From Clostridia bacterium (GTDB taxonomy: Bacteria > Bacillota > Clostridia > Christensenellales > Aristaeellaceae), in contig JAUNNK010000001.1 in assembly GCA_030537335.1 (NCBI GenBank), forward strand, positions 1-43,484: 43,484 bases of DNA, in the 5' to 3' direction. How positions within the stretch are numbered: position 1 is the stretch's first letter; every line of letters begins with the position of its first letter. A program made the translations under genes and the position numbers. Positions 1-8,879 of the stretch are shown here, one piece after another. The notes beneath the pieces were generated by a model. It had not been told where the DNA came from and did no database searches. It saw only the letters and a list, made by a program, of their open reading frames with translations.

Positions 1-250
1 ACGCTGCTAACTTTTTGGGTGACCTTTTGCGTCACTTTTCACTTGACGAACACACGCCATAAATACAGTATATAGTATGTTATACCAAAAATATATCCCG
101 TTATATATATTGCAGTATTAATTTATTCTATTTCTTATATGCTCATTCCATTATTACCAATGGCATACTTATTCCAAACGTTTTCGCTACCCCTCATAAA
201 ATTTTCATGAAATATTATATGAAAAAGCTGTCACAAAATTCATCAAGCGA
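1..250. other. AT-rich leading intergenic region
   Basis: I see no gene here. The stretch is markedly AT-rich, with runs such as TATATATAT around position 100, unlike the GC-rich remainder of the window. It precedes the promoter of the flavin reductase gene. An isolated ACACACGCC near 50-58 resembles one operator half-site found further on, but no partner half-site is present. Confidence 0.5.
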
Positions 251-279
251 TTGACGTTAAAAATGTACTCTGCTATAAT
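251..279 (+). promoter_or_regulatory. Promoter of the flavin reductase/epimerase pair
   Basis: TTGACG at 251-256 and a perfect TATAAT at 274-279 are separated by exactly 17 bases. Transcription would start near 286, just ahead of the purine-rich ribosome binding site at 287-299. The position and spacing make this a convincing sigma-A type promoter. Confidence 0.8.
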
Positions 280-306
280 CTGTTTAAGGAAGGGAGGAAT
301 TCACAT

Positions 307-843
307 ATGGCAGATACTTCAATTCTGGAATGCAGCGGATCCGTTTTGCAGCAGTTGGAAAGTGGCGGCGCCTTTTTGACAGTGAAGAATGGCTCCCGGG
401 TCAATACGATGACCATTGGCTGGGGTGCAATCGGCACGATTTGGGGCATGCGCGTGTTTATCGCTCTGGTACGCCCCATGCGTCATACCCACGAGATGAT
501 GAACCAGAACGATGACTTCACTGTGAGCATACCGCATCCCGGCACACTCAGAAAAGAACTGAGATACGCCGGCACCGCATCCGGAAGGGATCAGGATAAA
601 TTTGCGGTGCTCGATCTGACAGCCGCTTCGACACGATCTGTGGACGGCTGCATCGTAAGCGAATGTCCCCTTCACCTTGAATGCAGAACCGTGCTAAAGC
701 AGGACATTACCGACGAGCACATGTCAGAAAGCCTGCGCCGCATTCAGACTTATGCCGGATACTCCGGCAACAACTTTCACACTTTGTATTTTGGTGAAAT
801 CAAGGAATTCTATTCTACCGATTCAAAGAATCACAATGGATAA
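307..843 (+). CDS. Flavin reductase-like FMN-binding protein
   Basis: This 178-residue protein matches the flavin reductase-like (FMN-binding split barrel) family: the N-terminal part has the VNTMTIGWG stretch followed by a conserved IALVRPMRHTHEM segment, where family members bind FMN. Members bind FMN or FAD and either reduce flavin with NAD(P)H or act as small flavoproteins of unknown substrate; the specific reaction cannot be told here. No signal peptide or membrane segment is present, so it should be cytoplasmic. The start is fixed by a strong AAGGAAGGGAGGAA site just upstream. It is followed after 11 bases by the epimerase gene, so the two are probably co-transcribed. Base composition is lower in GC than the ABC genes downstream. 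Confidence 0.8.
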   Translation: MADTSILECSGSVLQQLESGGAFLTVKNGSRVNTMTIGWGAIGTIWGMRVFIALVRPMRHTHEMMNQNDDFTVSIPHPGTLRKELRYAGTASGRDQDKFAVLDLTAASTRSVDGCIVSECPLHLECRTVLKQDITDEHMSESLRRIQTYAGYSGNNFHTLYFGEIKEFYSTDSKNHNG

Positions 844-854
844 GGAGGCCGAAA

Positions 855-1709
855 ATGAGACTGGGAGCATATGTGTTTGGATACCAAACGCCTGAGGAGT
901 GGGCGCAGATTCATATCCAAAAGGGCTACGGCGCAGCATACTGGCCATTTGAAACGATTGATTATACCGCCGACGACGCAACCATCCAGAGCTATTGCGA
1001 TTCCGCAAAGGCGCATGGCCTCGTCATCGCCGAGGTCGGTGCCTGGCGCAACCTGTTTGATGCCGACCCCCAAAAACGCGAAGACAATATGACGTACTGC
1101 ATCGGCCAGCTTCAGCTTGCGGATCGCGTGGGAGCAAAATGTTGCGTTAACATCTCCGGCTCCCTGCATCCCACCCTATGGGATGGTGCCCACCCCGATA
1201 ATTGCAGCGATCGGATGTTCGGCATGGTCGTGGAATCAATTCAACACATCATTGACGCCGTAAAACCGCAGAATACATTTTATACCGTTGAACCGATGCC
1301 ATGGATGTTCCCCTACGATATCGACAGCCTTCACAAACTCATAAATGCTGTCAACCGCAGTGCCTTTGGCGTACACGTCGACATGTGCAACATGGTAAAT
1401 TCCTTCGAGAAAGTATACGCAACTGGGGATATGACCCGCGCATTCTTCCACGAATTTGGTCCGTTAATCAAGTTTGTTCACGCAAAGGATACGTGCATTG
1501 GTGATACGCTTACAATGTGTATCCATGAGGCCATTCCCGGAGAGGGAATCTTTGATTATGACGCACTCCTCACCGAGTGTGCAAAACTGAACGATGATCT
1601 TCCCGTTTTGGCAGAGCATCTACACAGCGAAGCCGAATACGATCAGGCGACAGATTACATCAGCCGCAAGGCGCGTCAGCTCGGACTGGATTTTATCTGT
1701 GGATACTGA
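855..1709 (+). CDS. Sugar phosphate isomerase/epimerase (TIM barrel)
   Basis: This 284-residue protein is a xylose-isomerase-like TIM barrel (AP endonuclease 2 fold). The metal-binding set usual for this superfamily can be picked out in order: Glu in YTVEPMPW, Asp in GVHVDMCN, His in KFVHAKD and Glu in VLAEHLH. Relatives catalyse aldose-ketose isomerisation or C3 epimerisation of sugars or sugar phosphates using a divalent metal; some act in inositol breakdown. The substrate is not identifiable. It has no export signal. The ribosome binding site AAGGAGG lies 8 bases before the ATG, and the gene follows the flavin reductase closely, suggesting a two-gene operon. A sugar importer operon with its own promoter lies downstream. 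Confidence 0.8.
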   Translation: MRLGAYVFGYQTPEEWAQIHIQKGYGAAYWPFETIDYTADDATIQSYCDSAKAHGLVIAEVGAWRNLFDADPQKREDNMTYCIGQLQLADRVGAKCCVNISGSLHPTLWDGAHPDNCSDRMFGMVVESIQHIIDAVKPQNTFYTVEPMPWMFPYDIDSLHKLINAVNRSAFGVHVDMCNMVNSFEKVYATGDMTRAFFHEFGPLIKFVHAKDTCIGDTLTMCIHEAIPGEGIFDYDALLTECAKLNDDLPVLAEHLHSEAEYDQATDYISRKARQLGLDFICGY

Positions 1710-1994
1710 TGAAACGTCGCCACCTGCTCGTTCTCTGTTTCCAGCTTCGTTCAGCAAATGAGGGCAGCGTACCCTCTGTCCAAGATTGCACCCTTTCGTG
1801 TCCAGTTTTAGTTTATCATTACACAAGTGGTTTTCAGGCGAATTCTTGTCTTGGGGATGGTGGTGAAGGAAGAAGGCAGAAATGATTCATATTGCTGGGT
1901 GCCGAAAGCGCGCGTCCAACGCCATCCTCCCATCCCCGGCAACGTCCGAAAAGGCGCAAAACGACCAAAATTCAGCAGTTTGTAGAATTTTTGA
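1710..1994. other. Intergenic region before chvE
   Basis: No gene is supported here. There is a small hairpin candidate (GAGGG...CCCTC near 1759-1776) that could help end transcription of the epimerase gene, but it lacks a clear T-tract. The rest holds nothing I recognise until the promoter at 1995. Confidence 0.4.
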
Positions 1995-2023
1995 TTGACA
2001 TTGTGTATATAATATGTTACAAT
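1995..2023 (+). promoter_or_regulatory. Promoter of the chvE-mmsA-mmsB operon
   Basis: TTGACA at 1995-2000 and TACAAT at 2018-2023 are 17 bases apart, a near-consensus sigma-A promoter. Transcription would begin near 2030, giving a leader of about 60 bases before the binding-protein gene. No recognisable operator was found beside it. Confidence 0.8.
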
Positions 2024-2091
2024 ATGATCCGAACTTGTTTTGCAATCTGGGGCAGGTGCCCTTAGATATATTTTCAAGGAGGACAGTAACT

Positions 2092-3141
2092 ATGAAGAAG
2101 ATTCTCTCTCTCGTTCTGGTCGCAATGCTGGTTCTGGCCGGCGCTGCGTTCGCGGAAGGCAAGGTCGGCGTTGCAATGCCCACCCAGGACCTGCAGCGTT
2201 GGAACCAGGATGGTGCCAACATGAAGGCTCAGCTGGAAGAGGCCGGCTACGAGGTCATTCTGACCTACTCCAACAACGAAGTTGCCAAGCAGGTTTCCGA
2301 CATTGAGAACATGATCCTCAACGAGGTTGACGCTCTGGTTGTCGCCTCCATCGACGGCTCCGCGCTGGGCACCGTGCTGGCCTCCGCGAAGGAAGAGGGC
2401 ATCCCGGTCATCGCCTATGACCGCCTGCTCACCGACACCGACGCTGTGGATTACTATGCCACCTTCGACAACTACATGGTCGGCACCATCCAGGGCAACT
2501 TCATCAAGGACAAGTTCGATCTGGACAACACCACCGAGACCTACACCATGGAAGTCTTCGGCGGCTCTCCGGACGACAACAACGCGCTGTACTTCTATCA
2601 GGGCGCTTGGGACGTGCTGAGCCCCTACGTTGAGGCTGGCAAGCTGGTCGTGAAGTCCGGTCAGACCGACTTCCAGACCTGCGCCATTCTGGGCTGGGGT
2701 ACCGACGATGCTCAGGCTCGCATGGACAACCTGCTGACCGCCTACTACTCCGACGGCGTTGCCCCGGACATCGTGCTCTCCCCCAACGATTCCCTGGCCC
2801 TGGGCATCACCAACTCCCTGAAGGCCGCCGGCTTCACCCTTGAGGAGTTCCCGGTCATCACCGGTCAGGACTGCGACGTGACCAACACCAAGAACATCAT
2901 CGCCGGCTATCAGGCCATGTCCGTGTTCAAGGATACCCGCACCCTGGCGACCCAGGTGGTCAAGATGGTGGACGCCATCCTGTCCGGCGAGGAAGTTCCG
3001 GTCAACGACACCGAGACCTATGACAACGGCGTGAAGGTCGTTCCGTCCTACCTCTGCGAGCCCGTGTTCGCGGACGTCAACAACTATCAGGAGCTGCTGA
3101 TCGACTCCGGTTACTACACCGCTGACCAGCTGGCTGGCTAA
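2092..3141 (+). CDS. chvE: ChvE-type multiple monosaccharide-binding protein
   Basis: This 349-residue protein is the extracytoplasmic receptor of a CUT2-class sugar ABC importer. Residues 1 to about 20 form a signal peptide (MKKI, hydrophobic core, then AGAAFA before EGK); there is no lipobox cysteine, unusual for a Gram-positive binding protein. The mature part is a type I periplasmic-binding fold of the ChvE/XylF group, beginning KVGVAMPT and containing VITGQDCD near the C-terminal lobe. ChvE relatives bind several aldoses such as glucose, galactose, xylose or arabinose. The ATG at 2092 is chosen because AAGGAGG lies 8 bases upstream and it begins the signal peptide; an in-frame extension to 2014 would place about 26 unrelated residues ahead of it. 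The ATPase and permease genes follow after a 377-base structured gap. Confidence 0.9.
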   Translation: MKKILSLVLVAMLVLAGAAFAEGKVGVAMPTQDLQRWNQDGANMKAQLEEAGYEVILTYSNNEVAKQVSDIENMILNEVDALVVASIDGSALGTVLASAKEEGIPVIAYDRLLTDTDAVDYYATFDNYMVGTIQGNFIKDKFDLDNTTETYTMEVFGGSPDDNNALYFYQGAWDVLSPYVEAGKLVVKSGQTDFQTCAILGWGTDDAQARMDNLLTAYYSDGVAPDIVLSPNDSLALGITNSLKAAGFTLEEFPVITGQDCDVTNTKNIIAGYQAMSVFKDTRTLATQVVKMVDAILSGEEVPVNDTETYDNGVKVVPSYLCEPVFADVNNYQELLIDSGYYTADQLAG

Positions 3142-3518
3142 TTCCAAGTCAATCGTGCAGAGGGCGGATTATATCCGCCCTCAAAGCGTTGACAAAGTCG
3201 ACGCTTTGACAGACGCTGAGAAAGTCTGCAAGACAAGGAAGCAAGACTGCAAATAAGGGAGCTTACACGGACGTAAGTGACCGCAATTTGCAGTCGTAGC
3301 TGACGCAGTAAGCAAAAATACCAACTGATTTCATTATTTCAGTAGGCATTTTTGCGTTTGCGGGCTTTGTCAGTGGTCTGAGGGCGGATTATATCCGCCC
3401 TTTGCTGTTCAGACCACTTTCGATGTAGTCTGAAGAAAAGGCGCGGGGCGCGGCAACTGTTGCATCGGCCCTGCGCTTCACCGGATGCACTTCCGGTGAA
3501 TGAAAAGGGGGAACACGA
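3142..3518 (+). repeat. Structured intercistronic region with duplicated hairpin
   Basis: This 377-base gap holds no gene but a series of inverted repeats. A 22-base hairpin module occurs twice in identical form, at 3160-3181 and 3380-3401 (stem GAGGGCGGAT / ATCCGCCCT). The second copy is enclosed by a further 10-base stem (AGTGGTCTGA at 3372-3381 with TCAGACCACT at 3409-3418). Between them lie a stem at 3182-3208 (CAAAGCGT-GAC arms), a long-range 10-base stem joining 3245-3254 to 3286-3295, with an inner CTTAC/GTAAG hairpin, and GCAAAAAT/ATTTTTGC arms around 3311-3357. In the mRNA these could protect the chvE transcript from 3' decay or reduce read-through into mmsA. It could also be a dispersed non-coding repeat of this genome. 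Confidence 0.65.
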
Positions 3519-5066
3519 ATGGCCAAAACGCTTTTGGAAATGCGATCCATCACCAAGGAATTTCCGGGCGTGAAAGCGCTGTCGAACGTCAACCTCGTGG
3601 TGGAAGAGGGCGAAATCCACGCGATCTGCGGCGAAAACGGCGCTGGAAAAAGCACGCTGATGAAGGTGCTCTCCGGCATCCATCCCTACGGAAGCTACGA
3701 GGGCCAAATTATTTATGACGGCAAGGAGTGCCGCCACCAGACCATCAAGGATTCGGAGAAGCTGGGCATCGTCATCATCCATCAGGAGTTGGCGCTGGTG
3801 CCCTACCTCTCCATTGCGGAGAACATGTTCCTGGGCAACGAGCGCGCCCGCCGCGGCGTGATCGACTGGGACGAGACCTACGCGCGCGCCGCGCAGTATC
3901 TGCAGGTTGTGGGCCTTCACGAGAATCCCAACACGCTGATCAAGGACATCGGCGTGGGCAAGCAGCAGCTGGTGGAAATCGCCAAGGCGCTGGCCAAGGA
4001 CGTGCGCCTGCTGATTTTGGACGAGCCCACCTCCTCGCTGAACGAGCAGGACGCGCAGAACCTGCTGGATCTGCTGCTGCGCCTGCGCAAGGAGAAGAAC
4101 ATCACATCGATCATCATCTCCCACAAGCTCAACGAGATCGCCTACGTGGCGGACAAGATCACCATCATCCGCGACGGCTCCACCATCGAGACGCTGGACA
4201 AGAACGCCGGCGAGATCTCCGAGCCGCGCATCATCAAGGGCATGGTGGGCCGCGACCTCACCAACCGCTTCCCGCCCCGGCAGCCCAAGGTGGGCGAGGT
4301 GTCCATGGAGGTCAAGAACTGGACTGTCTATCACCCCCTCTACACCGAGCGCAAGGTCGTGGACGACGTGTCCATCACTCTGCGTAAGGGCGAGGTCGTG
4401 GGCGTCGCGGGCCTGATCGGCGCGGGCCGCACCGAGCTGTGCAAGAGCGTGTTCGGACGCGCCTACGGCACGAAGATCTCCGGCCAGCTGCTCATCGACG
4501 GCAAGGAGGTCTACTTAAGCAGCGTGTCCGAGGCGATTCAGGCGGGCCTCGCCTACATCACTGAGGACAGAAAGGGCGACGGCCTGGTGCTGAGCGACTC
4601 CATCAAGCACAACACCACCCTGGCGCGGCTGGACTTCGTCAGCGAGCGCGGTGTGGTGGACGTGGACAAGGAGTACCAGGCGGCGGACGAGTACAAGAAG
4701 AAGCTGGGGGTCAAGGCGCCGAGCGTGGAGCAGGTTGTGGGCAATCTGTCCGGCGGCAACCAGCAGAAGGTGCTCATCGGCAAGTGGATGTTCGCACAGC
4801 CGGACATCATGATGTTGGACGAACCCACCCGAGGCATCGACGTCAACGCAAAATACGAAATTTACTGCATCATCAACGATCTGGTCGCCCAGGGCAAGTC
4901 GGTTCTGATGGTTTCCTCGGAGCTGCCTGAGATTCTGGGCATGTGCGACCGAACCTATGTGATGTGCGAGGGCAGGATCGTGGGCGAATTCACCCGCGAG
5001 GAGGCCACGCAGGAGAAGATCATGGATCGGATTATGCAGGCGAGCAAGGGAGAGATCGGCAAATGA
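3519..5066 (+). CDS. mmsA: Multiple monosaccharide ABC transporter ATPase MmsA/GguA
   Basis: This 515-residue cytoplasmic ATPase has the two tandem nucleotide-binding domains typical of CUT2 sugar importers. Domain 1 has a full Walker A (GENGAGKST, residues 38-46), a signature region degenerated to VGKQQ, and Walker [12 protein letters not shown]. Domain 2 has the usual degenerate Walker A (GLIGAGRTE), an intact LSGGNQQK signature and Walker [10 protein letters not shown]. The asymmetry is normal for the family. It powers sugar import through MmsB with ChvE as receptor. The AAAAGGGGG stretch upstream of the ATG at 3519 serves as ribosome binding site. Its TGA overlaps the ATG of the permease gene, so the two are translationally coupled. 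Confidence 0.93.
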   Translation: MAKTLLEMRSITKEFPGVKALSNVNLVVEEGEIHAICGENGAGKSTLMKVLSGIHPYGSYEGQIIYDGKECRHQTIKDSEKLGIVIIHQELALVPYLSIAENMFLGNERARRGVIDWDETYARAAQYLQVVGLHENPNTLIKDIGVGKQQLVEIAKALAKDVRLLILDEPTSSLNEQDAQNLLDLLLRLRKEKNITSIIISHKLNEIAYVADKITIIRDGSTIETLDKNAGEISEPRIIKGMVGRDLTNRFPPRQPKVGEVSMEVKNWTVYHPLYTERKVVDDVSITLRKGEVVGVAGLIGAGRTELCKSVFGRAYGTKISGQLLIDGKEVYLSSVSEAIQAGLAYITEDRKGDGLVLSDSIKHNTTLARLDFVSERGVVDVDKEYQAADEYKKKLGVKAPSVEQVVGNLSGGNQQKVLIGKWMFAQPDIMMLDEPTRGIDVNAKYEIYCIINDLVAQGKSVLMVSSELPEILGMCDRTYVMCEGRIVGEFTREEATQEKIMDRIMQASKGEIGK

Positions 5067-6250
5067 ATAAGAAACTGTCCGTAACCCAACTTCTGAAGCA
5101 GTACATGATGCTGATCGTGCTGGTTGCCATTATCGTGCTGGGCACCATTCTCACCGGTGGCATCCTGATCAAGCCCATGAACGTTTCCAACCTCATTAAC
5201 CAGAACGCCTACATCGTCATCCTGGCCGTCGGTATGCTTTTGTGCATCCTGACGGGCGGCAACATCGACCTGGCAGTCGGCTCCACCGTGGCGCTCATCG
5301 GCGCCTGCGCGGGCACGTTTATCATCACCTGGGGCTGGAACACCTATCTCTCCGTGATCCTGTGCCTGCTGATCGGCATCCTGATCGGCTTCTGGCAGGG
5401 CTTCTGGATCGCCTACGTGCGCATCCCGGCGTTCATCGTCACCCTGTCCGGCCAGCTGGTGTTCCGAGGTCTGACCCTGATGATCCTCAAGGGCCTGACC
5501 ATCTCGCCCTTCCCGGATTCTTACATGCTGCTCACCACCGGCTTCATCGGCACCGCCGACAGCCGCAAGACCATCTGCCTGGTCGTGGGCATCCTCATGG
5601 CCGTGGTCTACGTCGCGCTTCAGTTCTACAACCGCATCAACCGCAAGAAGAAGGGCTATGAGCTGGAGTCCATCGTGTCCACCGTGCTGCGCTCCGTGGT
5701 CATCGCTGCAGCGGTGCTCTGGCTGTTCTACACCCTGTCCCGCTATCGCGGCATCCCCACCGTGTTCATCACGCTGGCCATCGTGCTGCTGGTGTACAGC
5801 TTCATCACCAGCAAGACCGTCATGGGCCGCCACCTCTACGCCATCGGCGGCAACGAGAAGGCTGCCCAGCTCTCCGGCGTCAACACCAACCGCATGCTCT
5901 TCCTGGCATATGTGAACATGTCCTTCCTGGCGGCGGTGGCCGGCATCACCTTCTCTGCCCGCCTGAACGGCGCTTCCCCGCAGGCCGGCCAGAGCTTTGA
6001 GCTGGACGCCATCGGCTCCTGCTACATCGGCGGCGCCTCCGCCTACGGCGGCGTGGGCACCGTGGGCGGCGCGCTCATCGGTGCGCTGATCATGGGCGTG
6101 CTGAACAACGCCATGTCCATCCTGGGCATCTCCCAGGACGCCCAGCAGGTCGTCAAGGGCCTGGTTCTGCTGGCGGCCGTCGCCTTCGACGTGATCTCCA
6201 AGCAGAAGGTGCAGATCCCCTTCCTGTCCCGCATCGGCCACAAGAAGTAA
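5063..6250 (+). CDS. mmsB: Multiple monosaccharide ABC transporter permease MmsB/GguB
   Basis: This 395-residue integral membrane protein belongs to the branched-chain amino acid/ribose permease family (BPD_transp_2). Hydrophobic helices run through the whole length; the conserved [21 protein letters not shown] segment and the loop [18 protein letters not shown] near residues 255-275 are family hallmarks. At 395 residues it is longer than RbsC (about 320) and matches the GguB/XylH subgroup. The ATG at 5063 overlaps the ATPase stop codon (ATGA) and has AGGGAGAG upstream. It should form the homodimeric membrane channel served by the MmsA ATPase. Confidence 0.92.
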   Translation: MNKKLSVTQLLKQYMMLIVLVAIIVLGTILTGGILIKPMNVSNLINQNAYIVILAVGMLLCILTGGNIDLAVGSTVALIGACAGTFIITWGWNTYLSVILCLLIGILIGFWQGFWIAYVRIPAFIVTLSGQLVFRGLTLMILKGLTISPFPDSYMLLTTGFIGTADSRKTICLVVGILMAVVYVALQFYNRINRKKKGYELESIVSTVLRSVVIAAAVLWLFYTLSRYRGIPTVFITLAIVLLVYSFITSKTVMGRHLYAIGGNEKAAQLSGVNTNRMLFLAYVNMSFLAAVAGITFSARLNGASPQAGQSFELDAIGSCYIGGASAYGGVGTVGGALIGALIMGVLNNAMSILGISQDAQQVVKGLVLLAAVAFDVISKQKVQIPFLSRIGHKK

Positions 6251-6274
6251 GCCCTGCACCAAGCCATACGAACT

Positions 6275-6323
6275 GTGCCTCCTGTGCGAGTCAGCGTCTC
6301 GCGCAGGGGGCGCACTTGTTTTT
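6275..6323 (+). terminator. Terminator after mmsB
   Basis: A GC-rich imperfect stem (GTGC...GCGAG at 6275-6290 with CTCGCGCAGG...GCAC at 6298-6315) is followed by TTGTTTTT. It sits 24 bases beyond the mmsB stop and fits an intrinsic terminator of the importer operon. Confidence 0.7.
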
Positions 6324-6347
6324 GGATATGCAACCTGCATGCAGAAT

Positions 6348-6387
6348 GAACCGTCCCCAGCCGGATGAATCGGCAGGAGGACGGTTC
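6348..6387 (-). terminator. Hairpin at the end of the opp operon
   Basis: Arms GAACCGTCC (6348-6356) and GGACGGTTC (6379-6387) pair perfectly over 9 bases, with a smaller inner stem. The hairpin lies between the convergent mmsB and opp transcription units, 3 bases after the last opp-operon gene. There is no strong T-run, so termination efficiency is uncertain. Confidence 0.5.
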
Positions 6388-6390
6388 GTC

Positions 6391-6771
6391 TTACAGATAG
6401 TAGAATAGCGTCATCAGGATCGCCGCGGCGAGGAAGAACAAGCCGGGCAGCAGCAGCGGATTGCCCGTGCGCTTGCGTTTCTCCCGCTGGGTGTAGTCGA
6501 AATAGGAGGCGTACCTCTTGTCCACGCCGCGCAGCCGCGCCATCAGGCTGGACATGGTGTAGCGGAGGCCGTCGAACAGGCCCTCCCCGGAGATCCACAG
6601 CAGGGCGCTGAGGCCGCTGAGCAACACGCCGGGCAGGAGAAAAGCATTGCTCAGGATGCGCAGCCATTCCCGCGCGCCGGAGATCTGCGCAGGCTTCTGA
6701 TAGAGCATGCTGAGCAGGAACAGCGCAGCGCCGCACAGCAGGGCGATCAGCTTGCCCAGATGCCGCCTCAT
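6391..6771 (-). CDS. DUF3899-like small membrane protein
   Basis: This 126-residue protein has a short cationic N-terminus (MRRHLGK) and three hydrophobic segments, around residues 7-22, 41-60 and 104-125. The middle part (SNAFLLPGVLLSG...SGEGLFDGLRY) and the YFDYTQREKRKR stretch resemble the DUF3899 family of uncharacterised Bacillota membrane proteins. It is the last gene of the opp operon and its ATG overlaps the oppF stop codon (ATGA), so it is translated with the transporter. A role linked to the peptide importer is a guess from position only. Confidence 0.65.
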   Translation of the reverse strand: MRRHLGKLIALLCGAALFLLSMLYQKPAQISGAREWLRILSNAFLLPGVLLSGLSALLWISGEGLFDGLRYTMSSLMARLRGVDKRYASYFDYTQREKRKRTGNPLLLPGLFFLAAAILMTLFYYL

Positions 6772-7832
6772 GCCTGCCCCCGGAACGCTTCCGCCTCGGC
6801 CTCGGTACAACGCACGAAGTGGCCCGGGAAGATCTCCCGCAGCATTAGGCGCTCCTGCTCCGCAGGGCTGTACTCCGGCTGCTGATAGACGATGCGGCGG
6901 CGGCGCTTCTCATAGTGCGGATCGGGCATGGGAATGGCGGACAGCAGCGCCCGGGTGTAGCCGTGCAGCGGGCGGGCGAACAGCTCGTCCGAGGTGGCCA
7001 GCTCCACCAGATGGCCGAAGTACATCACGCCGATGCGGTCGGAGAAGTACTTGACCACCGACAGGTCGTGGGCGATGAACAGGATGGAGATGCCCGTCTC
7101 CTCGCGCAGCTGCCCCAGCAGGTTGATGACCTGCGCCTGAATGGACACGTCCAGCGCGGACACCGGCTCGTCGGCGATGATCATCTTGGGTTCCATGATG
7201 ATGGCGCGCGCCACACCGATGCGCTGGCGCTGGCCGCCGGAGAACTCGTGGGGATAGCGGTTGGCGTGCTCCGGCAGCAGGCCTACCTTGCCCAGCACGT
7301 CCATCACCATCCGGTCGATCTGCTTTTCATCCTTCATGCCGCGGATGCGCAGACCCTCGGCGATGATCTCCTTGATGGTCATGCGGGGATTCAGCGAGGC
7401 CATGGGATCCTGAAAGATCATCTGGATCTGCGTCACGGAGGGATACTTCCTCCGCAGCTCCCTTGACTCGGCCTCCGCCCTGCGGCATTCCGATCTGGCC
7501 TGTGCAAGCGCCGTCCGGGCCGCCTGCTTCTGCTCCGGGGCCGCCTGCTTAAGTTTCTTCTTTGCCTGACGCACCGCCTCCTGCTGCTCCCACGCGCCCG
7601 AGGAGATCAGCTCTCCGTCGAACCACACCTTGCCGCCGGTGGGCTGGTAGAGCTTGATGATGGAGCGCGCCGTGGTGGTCTTTCCGCAGCCGGACTCCCC
7701 CACCAGGCCCAGAATCTCGCCCTTGTTCAGCGTGAGGCTCACATCGTCAACAGCCTTCGTAACGGCCCTGCCGGACGCAAAATACTGCCGCAGATGCTCC
7801 ACCCGGAGCAGTTCCCTGTTTTCAGCGGACAT
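6768..7832 (-). CDS. oppF: Oligopeptide ABC transporter ATPase OppF
   Basis: This 354-residue ATPase is the OppF/DppF-type half of the peptide importer motor. Walker A is GESGCGKTT (residues 45-53), the Q-loop is at IFQDPMASLNPR (near 139-150), the signature is FSGGQRQRIGVARA and Walker B is MIIADEPVSALD. An unusual insertion of about 50 residues, very rich in Lys, Arg, Glu, Gln and Ala (about residues 80-130) and probably a helical hairpin, sits between Walker A and the Q-loop. The C-terminal part lacks the cysteine motif often seen in OppD/OppF tails. ATG at 7832 is preferred over GTG at 7835 because GGGAGGTG lies upstream; it overlaps the oppD stop (TGATG). Confidence 0.9.
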   Translation of the reverse strand: MSAENRELLRVEHLRQYFASGRAVTKAVDDVSLTLNKGEILGLVGESGCGKTTTARSIIKLYQPTGGKVWFDGELISSGAWEQQEAVRQAKKKLKQAAPEQKQAARTALAQARSECRRAEAESRELRRKYPSVTQIQMIFQDPMASLNPRMTIKEIIAEGLRIRGMKDEKQIDRMVMDVLGKVGLLPEHANRYPHEFSGGQRQRIGVARAIIMEPKMIIADEPVSALDVSIQAQVINLLGQLREETGISILFIAHDLSVVKYFSDRIGVMYFGHLVELATSDELFARPLHGYTRALLSAIPMPDPHYEKRRRRIVYQQPEYSPAEQERLMLREIFPGHFVRCTEAEAEAFRGQA

Positions 7833-8878
7833 CACGCTTCACCTCCCAGCGCGCGCATTCTGCGGATGCGCTCCGTGACGATTCTCGGTGGCTCCACCCT
7901 TGGCGCATTGGGATGCAGCAACCAGGTGGCTGCATAGTGGGTGGGCGAAAGCTGGAACAGCGGCGGCTCCTCCTCAAAGTCGATGGCCATGGCGTACTTG
8001 TTCCGGGGCGCAAAGGCGTCGCCCTTGGGCGGGAACAGCATGTTGGGCGGCGTGCCCGGGATGGACTCCAGCTTCTCCTTGGTGTCCAGATCGGGGATGG
8101 ACGCCAGCAGCGCCCAGGTATACGGGTGGGCGGGGTGGTAGAAAATCTCGTCCGCCGTGCCGTACTCCACGATCTTGCCCGCGTACATGACGGCGATGCG
8201 GTCGGCCATGTTGGCCACCACGCCCATGTCGTGCGTGATGAAGATGACGGAGAGCCTGCGCTCCTCCTTGATGGAGTTGATGAGCTCCAGAATCTGCGCC
8301 TGAATGGTCACGTCCAGCGCGGTGGTCGGCTCGTCGCAGATCAGGATCTCCGGGTTGGCGGACAGGGCGATGGCGATGACCACGCGCTGCCGCATGCCGC
8401 CGGACAGCTCGAAGGGGTACTGGTTGAACCTGCGCTCCGGGTCGGAGATGCCCACGCCAGCCAGCAGCTTCAGCGCCCGCTCCTTCGCGTCCTTCCTGGA
8501 AATCTTTTCGTTCAGCAGCATGGATTCGGTCAGCTGCTTGCCGATCTTCATGATGGGATTCAGGCTGGACAGCGGGTCCTGAAAGATCATACCCAATTTG
8601 TTGCCGCGGTACTTGTGGAGCTGGTCCTCCTTGAGCTTCAGCAGGTCCACGCCGTCGTAGAGGATGGAGCCCGCGTCCACCACCGCGTTGGGGGCGAGGA
8701 TGCCCATCAGCGACCGCGCCGTGACCGACTTGCCGGAGCCGGATTCGCCCACGATGGCCAGCGTCTCGCCCTTGTACAGGTCGAAGTCGACGCCGCGCAC
8801 GGCGCGCACCATGCCCTCGTTGGTGCGGAAGGATACCGTCAGGTTCTGGGCCTGAAGGATCTTTTCTCTCTCGTCCAT
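7832..8878 (-). CDS. oppD: Oligopeptide ABC transporter ATPase OppD
   Basis: This 348-residue cytoplasmic ATPase is the OppD/DppD-type partner of OppF. It has Walker A GESGSGKS (residues 44-51), Q-loop MIFQDPLSSLNP, signature ELSGGMRQR and Walker B ILICDEPTTALD, followed by the H-loop ITHDMG. The C-terminal oligopeptide-transporter extension contains GTPPNML, but where many relatives have a cysteine-rich CPFxxRC segment, this protein has GDAFAPRNKYA, with no cysteine. It could therefore not bind an iron-sulphur cluster at that site. The gene begins 1 base after the oppC stop and overlaps oppF, so it is an internal operon gene. Confidence 0.92.
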   Translation of the reverse strand: MDEREKILQAQNLTVSFRTNEGMVRAVRGVDFDLYKGETLAIVGESGSGKSVTARSLMGILAPNAVVDAGSILYDGVDLLKLKEDQLHKYRGNKLGMIFQDPLSSLNPIMKIGKQLTESMLLNEKISRKDAKERALKLLAGVGISDPERRFNQYPFELSGGMRQRVVIAIALSANPEILICDEPTTALDVTIQAQILELINSIKEERRLSVIFITHDMGVVANMADRIAVMYAGKIVEYGTADEIFYHPAHPYTWALLASIPDLDTKEKLESIPGTPPNMLFPPKGDAFAPRNKYAMAIDFEEEPPLFQLSPTHYAATWLLHPNAPRVEPPRIVTERIRRMRALGGEA

Positions 8879-8879
8879 A

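Noticed and set aside
42..60. Possible sixth copy of the operator near the left edge
   Set aside because: Only one half-site (ACACGC) is present and its distance from the CG does not fit.
2014..2091. Upstream in-frame start for chvE
   Set aside because: It would add residues before a normal signal peptide and overlaps the -10 box of the promoter; AAGGAGG supports 2092.
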